Notes: generated by a model from the letters alone, not told the origin. A DNA stretch of 64,000 nt from Amaurobius ferox (GCA_951213105.1 OX578139.1:75473184-75537183); one strand, 5' to 3'. Shown: positions 24,791 through 35,518, numbered from the stretch's first letter. Made by a program: numbers and translations.

Positions 24791-25766
24791 CTTTTCTTAT
24801 ATACATAATGTATAAGGAAAGTATTGTGACGGGGTCGAAAATTCGAATTCGAGTTTTCGACAGGAGAGCACGTTTCAACCATCCCTGATTACGAATCAGA
24901 CATTTTGAGGCGATGTCTGTGTGTGTGTGTGTGTGTGTGAAAGTATGTGTGTGTGAAAGTATGTGTGTGTGTGTGTGAAAGTATGTGTGTATGTGTGTAT
25001 GTGGGAAAGTGTGTGTGTGTGTATGTGTGTCAGTGAGACTGTGAAGACGATAACTGACGAACGAATGGACTGATTCGAACGAAATTTGGTACAAAAATCA
25101 TAATCCGTAAACACTATTGTTTTATATGCAATTGAATGTTCAGAACCCCCCTAAATTTTCGAGTGAAATTTTGAAAAAATCGTCAAAAAATCAAAACCGC
25201 TAATAAAGTTACGCAAATAGACATTTCTTATGTAATGTTTCATTAGAAAACGATTGACATAAATTTTAAAACGCTAATATGAACCGTTCTCGAGATATTG
25301 CACATTTTTCAAAAAAATTATCAAAAAGTTATATAAAATAAAAAAAATATTTCCTATTGAGAAACATGTTCACTTTTTATATGTAATGCCATGCGATAAA
25401 TTGGGTGACATCATTCTCGTGGATCTAGCACGTTTCATTCATGAAAAAAGTTATTTTGAGTGATACTTTTTTATTTGAACGCCAATAGTCATTTATCTTC
25501 TGTAATATTAACTTATCTCTCCGTTTATAACTCTTGGCGAGATTTTGGCGACGAATTTGGCGTCATGTCGCCAACTTGGCGACATTTTTAATTGCTGCCA
25601 AATTAACAAAAATCTCGCCAAATGGATAAAAATGACGCTAAATCAATGAAAATTATGACTAATTGAAGAAAATTCAATATCTTGGAAAGAATATAAGCAT
25701 CTACTATAAGAATAACATTTTTTTAACTGTAAAAGTAGCAAATTCATTGCTTTATATAAGGAAAGT
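24791..25766. mobile_element. Hairpin/palindrome repeat inserted in the right Penelope copy
   Basis: This ~980-bp insert breaks the Penelope frame. It begins with a hairpin (24791-24821; arms CTTTTCTTATA and TATAAGGAAAG), followed by a 26-bp near-palindrome centred on GAATTC (24835-24860) and a TG/TATG-rich stretch (24915-25030). The right end, TATATAAGGAAAGT (25753-25766), is the inverse of the left end. CATAT occurs at both junctions and may be the target duplication. A second copy of the left part is at 47882-48050. There is no coding capacity and the superfamily is unknown. Confidence 0.65.
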
Positions 25767-26093
25767 CATATGTTGCCCAAATCAGATTTTTTAGAGAAAG
25801 CTTTAGCTAATTTTCTTAAACCTTTTTTAAATAACCATGCTTATTCTATTAGATCTACTGATAATTTCATTAAACATCTCTTTAATACTAATTCTGTTTC
25901 AAACTGCACTTTTCATAGTTTTGACATTGTATCTCTTTTACCTAGCGTTCCAATTACTACTGCTATTAATATTATCGCCAAAAAACTTCTAATTAAAATT
26001 GTTATATACCCACTATCGACGCTATAACTTCTGCTTTGAACATTGTCGCAGATACAAATTATTTTGGATTTCTTGATAATATTTATTTGCAAT

Positions 26094-27021
26094 CTGTGAG
26101 CCCAGAAGTAGATCTCACATTAAGTGATGTGCTATGGTGAGACAGTTTTATACTAGTTATTTATTGATCTAGGACTTCGGACAATACTGTCAGTCTGAAT
26201 GGCACAGAGTTGTACAACTCGTGAACGTAAAGGTCAGAAAACCATAAGTTTAGGGATGCCATGACAGAGGGGCCGAGCTGACCCTTACGAGGAAGTGGAA
26301 TGGTTCCATTGGTTAAATAAGTAACCAATGGAAAAAGGAGCTTGTTGGGTCACACTGAATGCTACAAATGAAAGCAAGGGGGAAAGTGACACCCCCGAAA
26401 AAGAGGGAACCACAACCTGTAACCGAGGGAGTGGAGACTTGTAAAAAGACTGGTGCGACAGACTTCACAGAGATGACTTCGATATATAGCATTACGACAA
26501 TACAACTTTAGAGAGTGACATGACAGTATGACTTCTGCAAATAATAAGAGAATACAATAAGTGCCGGTGTGCGCGCCATGAGTACAAAGTTATCGTCGAT
26601 ATCACGAATCGGTGAAAGAATACTGCGAGTTATTTCGGTGATATGATCGGCAACGTACATGGCGGTGACAAAACCCAAGACAGCCTTGAAGGTATGTGCC
26701 CATTGAAAATGGTATCTGGTCCTAACTACTATTTAGGCGTTTCAGTACTAGTCGCATATGTCCCCTCCGCGCGCTGACATCATATAATTAAATATTGTAA
26801 TTGAATTTAATAAGTATTTTATGTTGTTAATAAATGTTATTGTTAAAGTTTAAATGGAATAATCCTTTTAGTACTATATTAATTAATAATTCCTTTACAG
26901 GACTCACACAGAGTTTAAATAATTGTAAGGTTATTGCAAAGCACAACGTAATAATACTGATTATGATAAATTATAGAAACCATTAATTTATGTTCTCTTT
27001 TATTCTTAAATGTGCACCACA
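26094..27021. mobile_element. 0.93-kb insertion in Penelope RT, possible solo LTR
   Basis: The insert lies between LQ and SG codons of the right Penelope RT and is absent from the left copy. CAAT appears on both sides (26090-26093 and 27022-27025). It begins CTGTGAGCCCAG and ends CACCACA, contains AATAAATG near 26830, and has no coding frame. TG...CA-like ends and a short target duplication suggest a solo LTR, but no partner element is present. Confidence 0.5.
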
Positions 27022-28319
27022 CAATATTCTGGTGCTCCTATAGGTAGCCTTTTATCTGGCATTTTAGCTGAAGCTGTTTGTTTTGCAGGAACTCAAGAAC
27101 AATATTTTTCCTTTTTTATCGCTCAAGTCTAATCTTTGGTGTCGTTACGTGGATGATGTGTTCATTATTTGGAACCATAATATTATTAACTCCCTTGATC
27201 TCTTGGATAATGTCAATAATTTTTACACCTCCATTATTTTTACCATTGAACATGAGTCTAAGTCTTCTTTACCGTTCCTGGATGTGCATGTTTCTCGAAA
27301 CTCTCTAGGTTTCTATACTACTATTTTTCGTAAACCTGTTTTTATTAATTCTTGTAACTCCGCTAATTCCTATCAACCTATTTCTTCTGAAAAAGCTTCA
27401 TTTAATCGTGCCTTTAATGTTTGTTCATCTATTCCGGCATTAGTTATTGAAATTGATTTTATCTTCAGTTATGAACCTCGTTATTCGAGTTAATTTGTAA
27501 AATCTTTTCCCATATTCATAATAATTTTATGAATCCGAACACTAAGCTTGTTCCAGTATCTGATCTTATGCCGTATAAATCTAGTCTTCTTTATAACCCA
27601 ACGATTTTCAATCCTCTAATTCATTTTTGCCATGAATTTAATTTCAAGCCTGCTCATTCTACTATTTCTACGTTATTTAATCGTATCCGTTCAGATAAAT
27701 ATAAGGTTAATAACAATTTCAAAGATCAGGCTGGGGTGTATGTTGTCCCCCTTTTATCTCCCGATAATAACTTTAAGTTCTATATTGGCAGTACTAAACG
27801 TACTGTCGGTATTCGTTTAGCTGAACATGCTCGCGATGTTATAAATGGTAAACTATCCACGGCTCTTGCCCAGTATGTTAATAACGATAATTTTTAGCCT
27901 ATGTTTGATAACTTTACTTTTAATTAGCTGCAATAACCCCGTAATATTTTACTTCATGAACTCCTTTTTTTATTTATATTTACCGTAATTCTATTTGTAA
28001 TTTTGACATCGTTCTGACCCTTAGTTATGCTTGGCGACTCGTTCATGACTCTCTGATGGGTTAAGCCTTTAAATAATTTCCTAAACATTCAAAAGTGGTT
28101 GTTGTTCATTTTTTGTCGACATTCATGTTGGTTGTTAAACTCTATTTCTTATTGTAATATGCATATTTATGATTATTTATTTTACCTCGTTGTTCTTTAA
28201 AAAATTTAAAATATATAGATTGATGTATGTAATTTTGTATATAGTTGATGTATGTAAATTTTGCCTGGCGGGTATAATCTATATTTAGGCACTTGTTCAC
28301 ACTTTTTTTTACTTCGCCA

Positions 28320-28365
28320 CTGATGAAGGGCATGATAATATCCGAAAGCGGTGATTTCGCACGTC
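28320..28365 (+). ncRNA. Candidate hammerhead ribozyme core, right Penelope arm
   Basis: The sequence CTGATGA, stem GGGCAT/ATATCC with GATA loop, GAAA, then ...ACGTC is the mirror counterpart of 21339-21373. The stem has one weak pair (C against A) and an 11-nt insert follows GAAAGC. It is probably a decayed relative of the left core. Confidence 0.4.
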
Positions 28366-28965
28366 ATAATAAGGAGATTTTAATAAATAACATTTTAACC
28401 ACTTATTTGGTTATCTTTGATGTTAAAGTTTATTGGCTGACGTGTTCATCATGATGCTTACATTATTATATATTTTATATTCTGCGAGTAAGAATTCAAT
28501 ATAATATATACATCCTTTGGCATTTGAGTATTCACAAAATATTAAAAAATTTAGTTTTTAAAATTAATAGAAATCAATCAAAATTTATTTTCTAAGCCAA
28601 CTGTATCGGATGTAGAGTTAGTGCCAATCTTTCTAAATTTTATTTGTCCATTTTAACTCATCGGAAAAAAATGACGAACCTCAAAGAATTTTCGTTCTTT
28701 CTGGTAAATAAGAAGTAAAAAAAAAATACTGTAAATTTATCTTTTATCTTTAAAAAGGTATAGGCGATTACATACTTCTATTTAGCGAGGGAAGTAAAAT
28801 AAATATGACAAAAATAGTTACAAAAATATCCTTTTTATATTTAATTTCATTTCCTGCAATATGTAGGAAAAGAAAAGCATTGTGAAGTTTCAAAATCCGG
28901 ACTCTCGGATTTTGTTAAATATACCAGTGCTGAGCATCCTTGAATGCTAATCGACCATTTTTTAA

Positions 28966-29842
28966 TGATGTCTGTTTATCTGTGCAGCGTTTCTTTCAAG
29001 ACTTTTTGCCTGGGGGGAGGGAAAAATGGAACCTCAAAGGGGGCAAGTTATCTAATACAATTTTAACTAACTACTACATAGAAGTAATTACTATATATAT
29101 ACATATATAGAAGTAATTACTATATATATACATATATAGAAGTAATTACTATATATATACATAGCAAATACTCATTCAAACATTGCAAGGTAAACTTGCT
29201 CCAGCTAAAGAAGAGGATGAAAAAAATATTAAAATAATGCAAATGGAATTATAGCTATAAAATTTCTTTCTGCAAACAGTGAATCGCGAAATGAAATTAT
29301 AATAATGATTTAAATGCTGCCACATAAGAAGTGGAAACTAGGTTAAAATGCGGCAAATTTTCCACAAAAAGTATTGAGTTTCTGAATTTATTAGCATTTG
29401 GTCCAGTAACATAAAATGAACCCGTAAACTGAGAGGTAGTTCGGGTCCGCACTTCTGTTTGGCAGTAACGTAAAATGTTTCCGGAAGGGATTTCGCCTCC
29501 CCCAGATGCATTTCTAAAAGAAACACCGAGTCTTTGGCAATGATATCTCTATAACAAATTAATAAAATAGAATACAATTTTCCAGGGGGGGGGCTAAATT
29601 TGATTGCATTCAAAATTTAGAAAGTAGTATCAACCTTCAATTTTTAGAGTTACGAAATTAAAAAACAGCAATCCTGTTTACAGATTCCTATATTAGTCTG
29701 TGCACACGTACACAATATTTTAAATCTAACATGTTCATTAAACAACATTAAAAATTGGCATGCATGTGTAGATTGAGAGATTCAATAACAACAAACTGAT
29801 AAACATTCATTTATTTATTTATTTTTTTTGGAGGCGGGATTT
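28966..29842. repeat. Unassigned stretch with a 29-bp tandem repeat
   Basis: About 29078-29164 holds three copies of a 29-bp unit (GAAGTAATTACTATATATAT...). A minus-strand frame at 29338-29613 (91 codons) has no recognisable motif. Nothing else could be supported. Confidence 0.6.
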
Positions 29843-30233
29843 GTAAGGAAATACCACACATGTAAACAAATATAGTAGGATATTAAAGGAAAGGGCATAT
29901 AAAAAACATAGAATCTTTACTTTCCCTACCATACATTGTAATGTGGTAAGGAAATAACACACATATAAACAAATATAGTAGGATATTAAAGAAAAGGGCA
30001 TATAAAAAGCATAGAATCTTTACTTTCCCTACCATACATTGTAATGTCGTTGACACACATATAAACATATATAGTAGGATATTAAAGGAAAGGGCATATA
30101 AAAAACATAGAATCTTTACTTTTCCTACCATACATTGTAATGTGGTAAGGAAAAAACACACATATAAACAAATATAGTAGGATACTAAAGGAACTAATAT
30201 ATACATATAAGTAAAGATTCTATGTTTTTTATA
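29843..30233. repeat. ~100-bp tandem array with terminal inverted piece
   Basis: About 3.4 copies of a ~100-bp unit (containing ATATAGTAGGATATTAAAGG and CCTACCATACATTGTAATG) fill 29843-30195. At 30208-30233 a piece of the same unit (AAGTAAAGATTCTATG) appears inverted. Minus-strand open frames here only translate the repeat. Confidence 0.85.
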
Positions 30234-30236
30234 TAA

Positions 30237-30698
30237 GCTCTCAAGCCACTGACCCCCTCAGACTTCATAGTGCAACTAAGTAAGGTCCTTTTTTCCCCCA
30301 ACACCTCTCACCATCGGAAGCAGAGAATTTTTCTTACACCGGCTCTGCACACAGCGTCGCACGTGTTTGTGCGTAATGATGCGGTTAAAGCTCCACTACA
30401 AGCTCCTTACGATGGACCATATCAGGTTTTAAAGAGAAACGATAATTTTTTTAAAATCGAGATCAAAAGCAGGAAAGTGAACATTGCACTTAATCGTATT
30501 AAAACGGCATTTTATGTGAATGATGATGCACAGACATGCACCAACAAAAACTGGCCAACCGGTTTCGACCACTCAAGCTTCATCAGTGTCAAAAATGCCT
30601 CCGAAAATTACGACACGCTCAGACTGTCGTGTTCGTTTCACGGAGCGTTATGGTTTCACTGGAAACCATTAAGGAGGGGAGTGTGTGGCAGTTAACTA
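30237..30698 (+). pseudogene. C-terminal pol fragment of a second gypsy element
   Basis: The frame contains SHVFVRNDAV, APYDGPYQVL and a KIEIKSRKVNIALNRIKTAF segment. These are the post-integrase GPY/F-like module and tail of Ty3/gypsy polyproteins. Everything upstream (RT, RNase H, integrase core) is missing, so the element is 5'-truncated. The frame ends near 30695, just after a purine-rich AAGGAGGGGAG that would be its polypurine tract. It is a different family from the 4.5-18.5 kb element. Confidence 0.75.
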
Positions 30699-30843
30699 TC
30701 GCCATTTATGCCATCTGCACCAAAACGAACTAGAAGCGGCGTTTCTCTGTGTATCTGATATCTGAGGAAACCGCATACCGTTTCCTGTTTTGGACGTCTG
30801 ACTTCCGAAGACTCCCGATGGGGATTTACACATAACTTTAACG

Positions 30844-31231
30844 AGGCCAACGGCCGTACCGTGCAGAAAACACCGGTTCTCGTTTGATCACCGAAGTCAG
30901 GCAGCATCGGGTGCGGTTAGTACTTGGGTGGGTGACCACCTGAGAACACCGCGTGCTGTTGGCACATTTCGGGCGCGGTAGCCCGGTGGTTTGCGCGCTG
31001 GATTTGCACGCTGCCACAACTGCCGCCGTGTTCATGCGGAGTACGATCACGTTAAACATGTGGGTCCGTAAGTCCTTCCGAGAGGTACGTGGTAGGGGAA
31101 GGAGGGTACGGTCCCTGTGGATGCCTCCCCTACTGGGTTCCGGTCTAAATTGGGTGGCACTTCCCGGCCGTCCAAACAGTTACTTTACACCTTTGTGGTA
31201 GGTCGGACGGCCTGGGTCTCAACAACAACAA
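30844..31231 (+). mobile_element. Chimeric 5S-tRNA SINE, copy 1
   Basis: The SINE is flanked by a 13-bp target duplication CATAACTTTAACG (30831-30843 and 31232-31244). It consists of a full-length 5S rRNA-like head (30846-30963), the linker ACATTTC, a tRNA-like segment with an A-box-like TAGCCCGGTGG, and a ~190-bp body shared with the tRNA-only SINEs. It ends in a (CAA)n tail. Compared with the tRNA-only copies at 51305 and 62252, the segment carrying the B box (GGTTCGATTCC) is deleted. Frames such as 30953-31201 are translations of the SINE and are not genes. Confidence 0.9.
30846..30963 (+). ncRNA. 5S rRNA-derived SINE head
   Basis: The 118-nt segment begins GCCAACGG and ends CTGTTGGC, so both strands of 5S helix I are kept. 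It contains the internal-promoter blocks in order (ATCACCGAAGT, AGCAGCATCGGG, GCGGTTAGTACTTGGGTGGG). It matches eukaryotic 5S rRNA along its whole length with scattered changes. It sits inside a SINE with target duplications, so it is not a functional 5S gene. Confidence 0.9.
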
Positions 31232-31684
31232 CATAACTTTAACGCCGGTGACAGTATGTTGGTATTTGAAAGCCATAATTTTAGTCACCGACATGCGTGA
31301 AAAACAATACGATGCTGCACATCAAAAACACGTGGCGTGCATGGGGGACACCCCCATAAATGAGCCCAAAACCGACGATGACGAATGAGATGGTCGGTCA
31401 CTCCTTCTGGGGCGTATACAAAATTCAGTTGAGAGGAAAACTTTCATCATTTCTGACGAGACTCGCTCCTGATATCTCGACTTGATTGGTCGAACCGTCG
31501 TTCGACTGCCTCGAACTTAACGTTCCCAAAACCAGGACTTTTCCGCCTGCCGCAGAATCTTTCTGCAGAGTATTATTATGATGTATATAGATCTATAAAA
31601 TTTACTGTAAATAAATGTTACTTTATGCAACGTTAATATTTTGCCTAGAGAACAACAACAAATGTCGTGGGATTGTGCCGGACA

Positions 31685-31750
31685 TTAATACCGCATGTCA
31701 GGTTTAGCCCACACAAGCAGCAAGCAAGAGTACAAAACCTCCGCGAGGTA
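31685..31750. other. Short flank after the gypsy LTR
   Basis: No feature recognised. Confidence 0.4.
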
Positions 31751-32625
31751 AAATGTTTAAGAATATAAAACATGTACTGAATCTTGTACCATTGTTCGAA
31801 AAAGTTTCAATAATTTAGGGGGGATGTTTAGCGTGAAAGCGTATTTTGAAATTTCACTTTTATATAAATGTACTTTTTATAAAGCCTAAGAAAACAGTAA
31901 AAACCTATATCAATTGTTAGAAGCATTTTTGAATTATAAGCTGTCATTTCAGCCCAACAAAAGACATACATTTTCACTCCCATTGTTCAACGGGGAAAGA
32001 GTAAAAAGGTTAAGAATATAAAACATGTACTGAATCTTGTACCATTGTTTGAAAAAGTTTTAACAATTTAGGGGGGATGTTTAGCGTGAAAGCGTATTTT
32101 GAAATTTCACTTTTATATAAATGTACTTTCTATAAAGCCTAAGTAAATAGTAAAAACCTATGTCAATTGTTAGAAGCATTTTTGAATTATAAGCTGTCAT
32201 TTTAGACCAACAAAAAACATACACTTTCATTCTCATTGTTCAACGGGGAAAGGGCCAAACGATTAAAAATATAAAACATGTACTGAATCTTGTACCATTG
32301 TTCGAAAAAGTTTGAACAATTTAGGAGAGATGTTTAGCTTGAAAGCGTAATTTGAAATTTCACTTTTATGAAAATGTACTTTCTATTAAGTTTAAAAAAC
32401 AGTAAAAACCTATGTCAATTGTTAGAAGCATTTTTGAATTATAAGCTGTCATTTCAGACCAGCAAAAAGCAACACTTTCATTCCCATTGTTCAATGGGGA
32501 AAGGGTAAAAAGATTAAAAATATAAAACATGTACTGAATCTTGTACCATTGTTCGAGAAAGTTTCAACAATTTAGGTGAGATATTTAGCTTGAGAGCGTA
32601 TTTTGGATTTTTCCCTTTTATATAT
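31751..32625. repeat. 252-bp tandem repeat array
   Basis: The landmark ATAAAACATGTACTGAATC recurs at about 31762, 32015, 32267 and 32519, giving a period of 252-253 bp and about 3.4 copies. Units also share TTTAGGGGGGATGTTTAGC and AAGCATTTTTGAATTATAAG. The array lies just upstream of the first visible coding exon of the host gene and is probably in its first intron. Confidence 0.88.
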
Positions 32626-32931
32626 TAAAGCGGTAGAGAATCGGAAATATTTGTAAGAAAAATAAATATTTAGCCAACACTTCTTAAGCATAACAAAGAG
32701 TGAAAAATGTATGTAAATCGATTGAGTTATAGAAACAGACAGGCTGAAAGAAATTTTTAGTTTTCGTTATTATAGAGTGATCAAACTTCCATGTGCCTGA
32801 AAAATTTCCTAAAAATATATATAATAGTTCAGGAGATATTTAGGTTAAAATGATGAGCTAAAAGTTTCTATTTTATATATGAGCTAGTTTTATGTATAGA
32901 ACTGTATAATATATCTCTTCTTATTTTTCAG

Positions 32932-33469
32932 TGCATACAAGAAAATGTATTCTTATATTCGAATGGATGTTAATATTCCTTACTAGTGTTGTAGATGAAG
33001 GAAATGGTTCCAACAGCCACCAAACAAGCGGTATAAGCCATATTCCCTGGAATATGCTCTTAGACCCAAATTATACAAGCCACAAGCTATCTACGGCAAA
33101 CAGAACTTCTTTTTCACCTTCTCATTATGATGAATATTCACCTCCTGTGTCATATTCTCATCAACAAAATAGCTTTTCATTAGTAAAAGATTCACAAAGT
33201 CCTGCTTTGTATTATGTTCCTCCTCCAGTATCTCAATTTACTCAAAACCATGCTATGAAATATTCAAATCAATTTACTGTACAAGACCACAAACCAAGCA
33301 ATTCCTTCAATGTACACCGTCCATCTGAAACAATAATGTTTCCTGCCGCATCAAACTTCCAAGGGAGCCAATCTCAAGCAACTCAACACTATTCATCGCC
33401 ATCACAACAGAAGAATAAGAAAACGCATCAAATGACGAGAGACGATCAAACTAAAAAACAGAAAAAAAG
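32932..33469 (+). CDS. Host gene, coding exon 1: signal peptide and low-complexity region
   Basis: An AG acceptor after a pyrimidine stretch (CTTCTTATTTTTCAG) precedes 32932. The exon opens with TG, which makes ATG if the previous exon ends in A, so the start codon appears to be split by an intron. The protein then begins with a basic-hydrophobic leader containing LIFEWMLIFLTSVV, a plausible signal peptide. About 150 residues rich in Ser, Tyr, Pro, Gln and Asn follow (YYVPPPVSQF, QNSFSL). The last part is strongly basic (KKTHQMTRDDQTKKQKKR). The exon ends at AG|GTAATA, and the split Arg codon joins in phase with the next exon. The gene is not recognised; it looks like a secreted arthropod-specific protein. 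The upstream exon was not found. Confidence 0.8.
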
Positions 33470-35518
33470 GTAATAATAAATCTCTGAATAAATTAGATTT
33501 TAGTTAAAATGAATCATATTCAAGACCTCAATGAGTTAATACTTTTTTAACACTTTACAATAAAGTTGAAAAGTGTTTATGACTTTGTTCATTCTGTCTG
33601 TCTGTCTGTCCGTTACCACGATAACTGCCGTAAAAATGACTTAATCAAAATAAAATTTCAGTATGTTGTTCAGACGGTCTGTAGGACCTATGGGAATATA
33701 AATGAATAATATCACCCAATTAGTTTTGGATTGAATCCGGGTTGAAAAAATGACATACATTGAGCCCTATGGGACCTAATTTTTCAAACATTTTTTAAGC
33801 GGATTTAAAATTCACAAATTGCTTCGAAATTTTTAGATAATATTCAAATTGTTCCATAAAATATATAAAAAAAAATTCAACGAAATATATTCAGTAATTT
33901 TTTAAATAAAAATTAAAATAATAATAACATCTTTTATATGAAACGATCACGTGACCATGATACGAAAGTATCACGTGATCCACTTCAAAATAATATATGG
34001 CATCCATCTTGTCTCAAAATCGTGATTTTTAAAGTTCTTTTTATTTCATATTGAGTGTTGTATCCGTCCTAAAACCACTTTATTTTGGTTTAAATTCTGT
34101 GCATCTACATACTAAAACAACGCAATTACAATATATTTGAGTTTAAATGCTCATCCAAAATTGATTATTTCTACAACGAAGCCTATTTTTCACTTATGTA
34201 AAATGTAAACAGCAAAATATGTAGGATGAGTTGTATAAGAATTGCTGTATTTTTTTAACGCTAAAGAATTTAGCTCATGGAGTCTGCATAGCTGATATGA
34301 AAGAAATATTCATTGACTTTCCAGAGAGAAGGACGATTTTTTGCGATGAAAATTTAAGCATAGAGTTAAATTACTTGTAGCTCCATGGTCTTAATTTTTA
34401 AATAAAATAAATTATTATAGTATTGTGATAAATTACATGAATGGGAAATTATTTAAGAATGAAATGCTGCTTTTTTAGAGAGAGCCAGGCGTGCTATTTT
34501 TTCTATGACGTCATTTGAATTAATTTCTGTTGTTTTCGATGAAATTTTCAAATATCATAAATTATCGTGGTATTATGATAATTCTAAAATTATTACCGAG
34601 TAATATATCACATTTTAGAGATGTTTAAACCAGGCAATTTATATTTCAATGCCGTCAGTTGAATGAAGTTCATGTTTTTCGATGAAGGTTTAAGTTTTCA
34701 AATATAATAAATCAATGTAGTATTGTGAGAAGTTTTAAAATATTACCGAGGAATGTATTGTATTTTAGACATGTTTAAATAAAATTGCATTGAAGTTGGA
34801 AAGTGTTTCATAATCAATGCTTTAAGCATGATTGATCTTTCTTGTTTATTTATCCTGTCGCAACTAACATGCAAATTTCTTCTCAGATTTGTCAGTGCCT
34901 GCATTGAAATCTCAAGCATAGAATCTAACAGAATGGATATATTTAAACAAGAGCGAAGATTTCAAGTTAAAATTAAAGAACAGCTTAAATAAAGCAAAGG
35001 TTTAAGTTAAATCAAAGTTTTAAAGCAAAAGTTAAAATTTAAATAAAAGTAAATGTTTAAAGTTTACATTAAAGCAAACATATAAAATTTTAAGAAAAGC
35101 AAAGGTGAAAAATTTATTAAAAAGTATTTTCTTACGCTTTTGGTAAAAATTTAAGGACACCTTTTCTGTATAATCACATATTATATCTCAAACTATTTCC
35201 ATGCGTTGCATTTGATTGGTAGATTACACAAAACTTAAAGTGAAGATTCAAATATTGCAGTAATAAGGGGAGTATTTGATTGATTGTGCAAACTGAAGAG
35301 AAGTAAAAAGATCTGTATATATAATGTCTACATAAAATTTTAATCAGCTATTAAAAGTTATATAAAATGTAAAAAAAAATAATATATCGCAAATTTTTAC
35401 TGCCTAAATTTTAAAATACATCTTTTTGCACATCAATTTTTCGGTTACTTTCTGGTCCAATGTATAAGATATATACACACCACATATTTTAATGTATAAT
35501 GTTATAATTTGTACACAG
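33470..35518 (+). other. Intron of the host gene
   Basis: A 2049-bp intron from GTAATA to TTGTACACAG. It contains an inverted HINE-like copy (33550-34844). The rest is AT-rich, with AAAGC-rich simple sequence at about 34970-35115. Confidence 0.75.
33550..34844 (-). mobile_element. HINE-like 'TAA' repeat, copy C (1.3-kb form, inverted)
   Basis: The inverse complement of copy A: it starts ACACTTTAC after TTA and ends CTTTCTTG. The tetranucleotide tract is short (TCTGTCTGTCTGTC). The left flank gives TTA; the right flank reads TTTA, one base off a perfect duplicate. It lies inside the host-gene intron. Confidence 0.78.

Larger units (their letters stand above)
24176..27897 (+). pseudogene. Penelope-like RT/GIY-YIG polyprotein, right copy (interrupted)
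   Basis: Coding similarity to the left copy resumes at about 24176 (PFPFINCTSQIISS). It continues to 24790, then 25770-26093 after one insertion, then 27026-27897 after another. The catalytic box reads RYVDDVFIIW near 27140-27170. The GIY-YIG piece at 27529-27897 is intact over 122 residues. The segment around 27030 keeps SGAPIGSLLSG, part of the RT that the left copy has partly lost. The residues N-terminal to about PFPFINC are missing, showing 5' truncation. Stops and shifts remain elsewhere, so it is inactive. Confidence 0.85.
18730..28965. mobile_element. Head-to-head Penelope-like element pair (~10-kb inverted repeat)
   Basis: The two outer ends are inverted copies: TTAAAAAATGGT..ATTAGC at 18730 is mirrored at 28945-28965. 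The match continues inward through non-coding DNA into coding sequence. The left copy is coded on the minus strand (21818-23760) and the right copy on the plus strand (24176-27897), so their 5' ends face each other near 23.9-24.2 kb. Each carries a Penelope-type RT with a VDDVFIIW box and a C-terminal GIY-YIG nuclease (GVYVV...FYIGSTKR). The GIY-YIG domain after RT is the hallmark of Penelope-like elements. The right copy is 5'-truncated relative to the left. Insertions at 19168-21235, 24791-25766 and 26094-27021 came later. Confidence 0.9.
30687..31684 (+). repeat. LTR of the second gypsy element, split by a SINE
   Basis: It starts near TGTGTGGCAGTT, after the polypurine tract, and is interrupted at 30844-31231 by a SINE. 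It then continues with promoter/terminator-like sequence (TATATAGATC, AATAAATG at about 31610) to about GTGCCGGACA. Without the SINE and its duplicate it is about 600 bp. The right boundary is uncertain because no partner LTR is present. Confidence 0.55.

Noticed and set aside
24723..25114. Thr/His-rich frames around 25 kb
   Set aside because: They translate TG/TATG microsatellite sequence.
29819..30206. Cys/Leu-rich minus-strand frames
   Set aside because: They translate the ~100-bp tandem array.
30846..30963. Functional 5S rRNA gene
   Set aside because: It is the head of a SINE flanked by a 13-bp target duplication, lacks a terminator directly after the gene end, and carries several substitutions.
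30953..31201. Conserved ~80-residue frame seen at three or more places (also 51319-51561, 60297-60545)
   Set aside because: The similarity is due to SINE copies with target duplications; the frame spans the 5S/tRNA and body parts and is not a protein gene.
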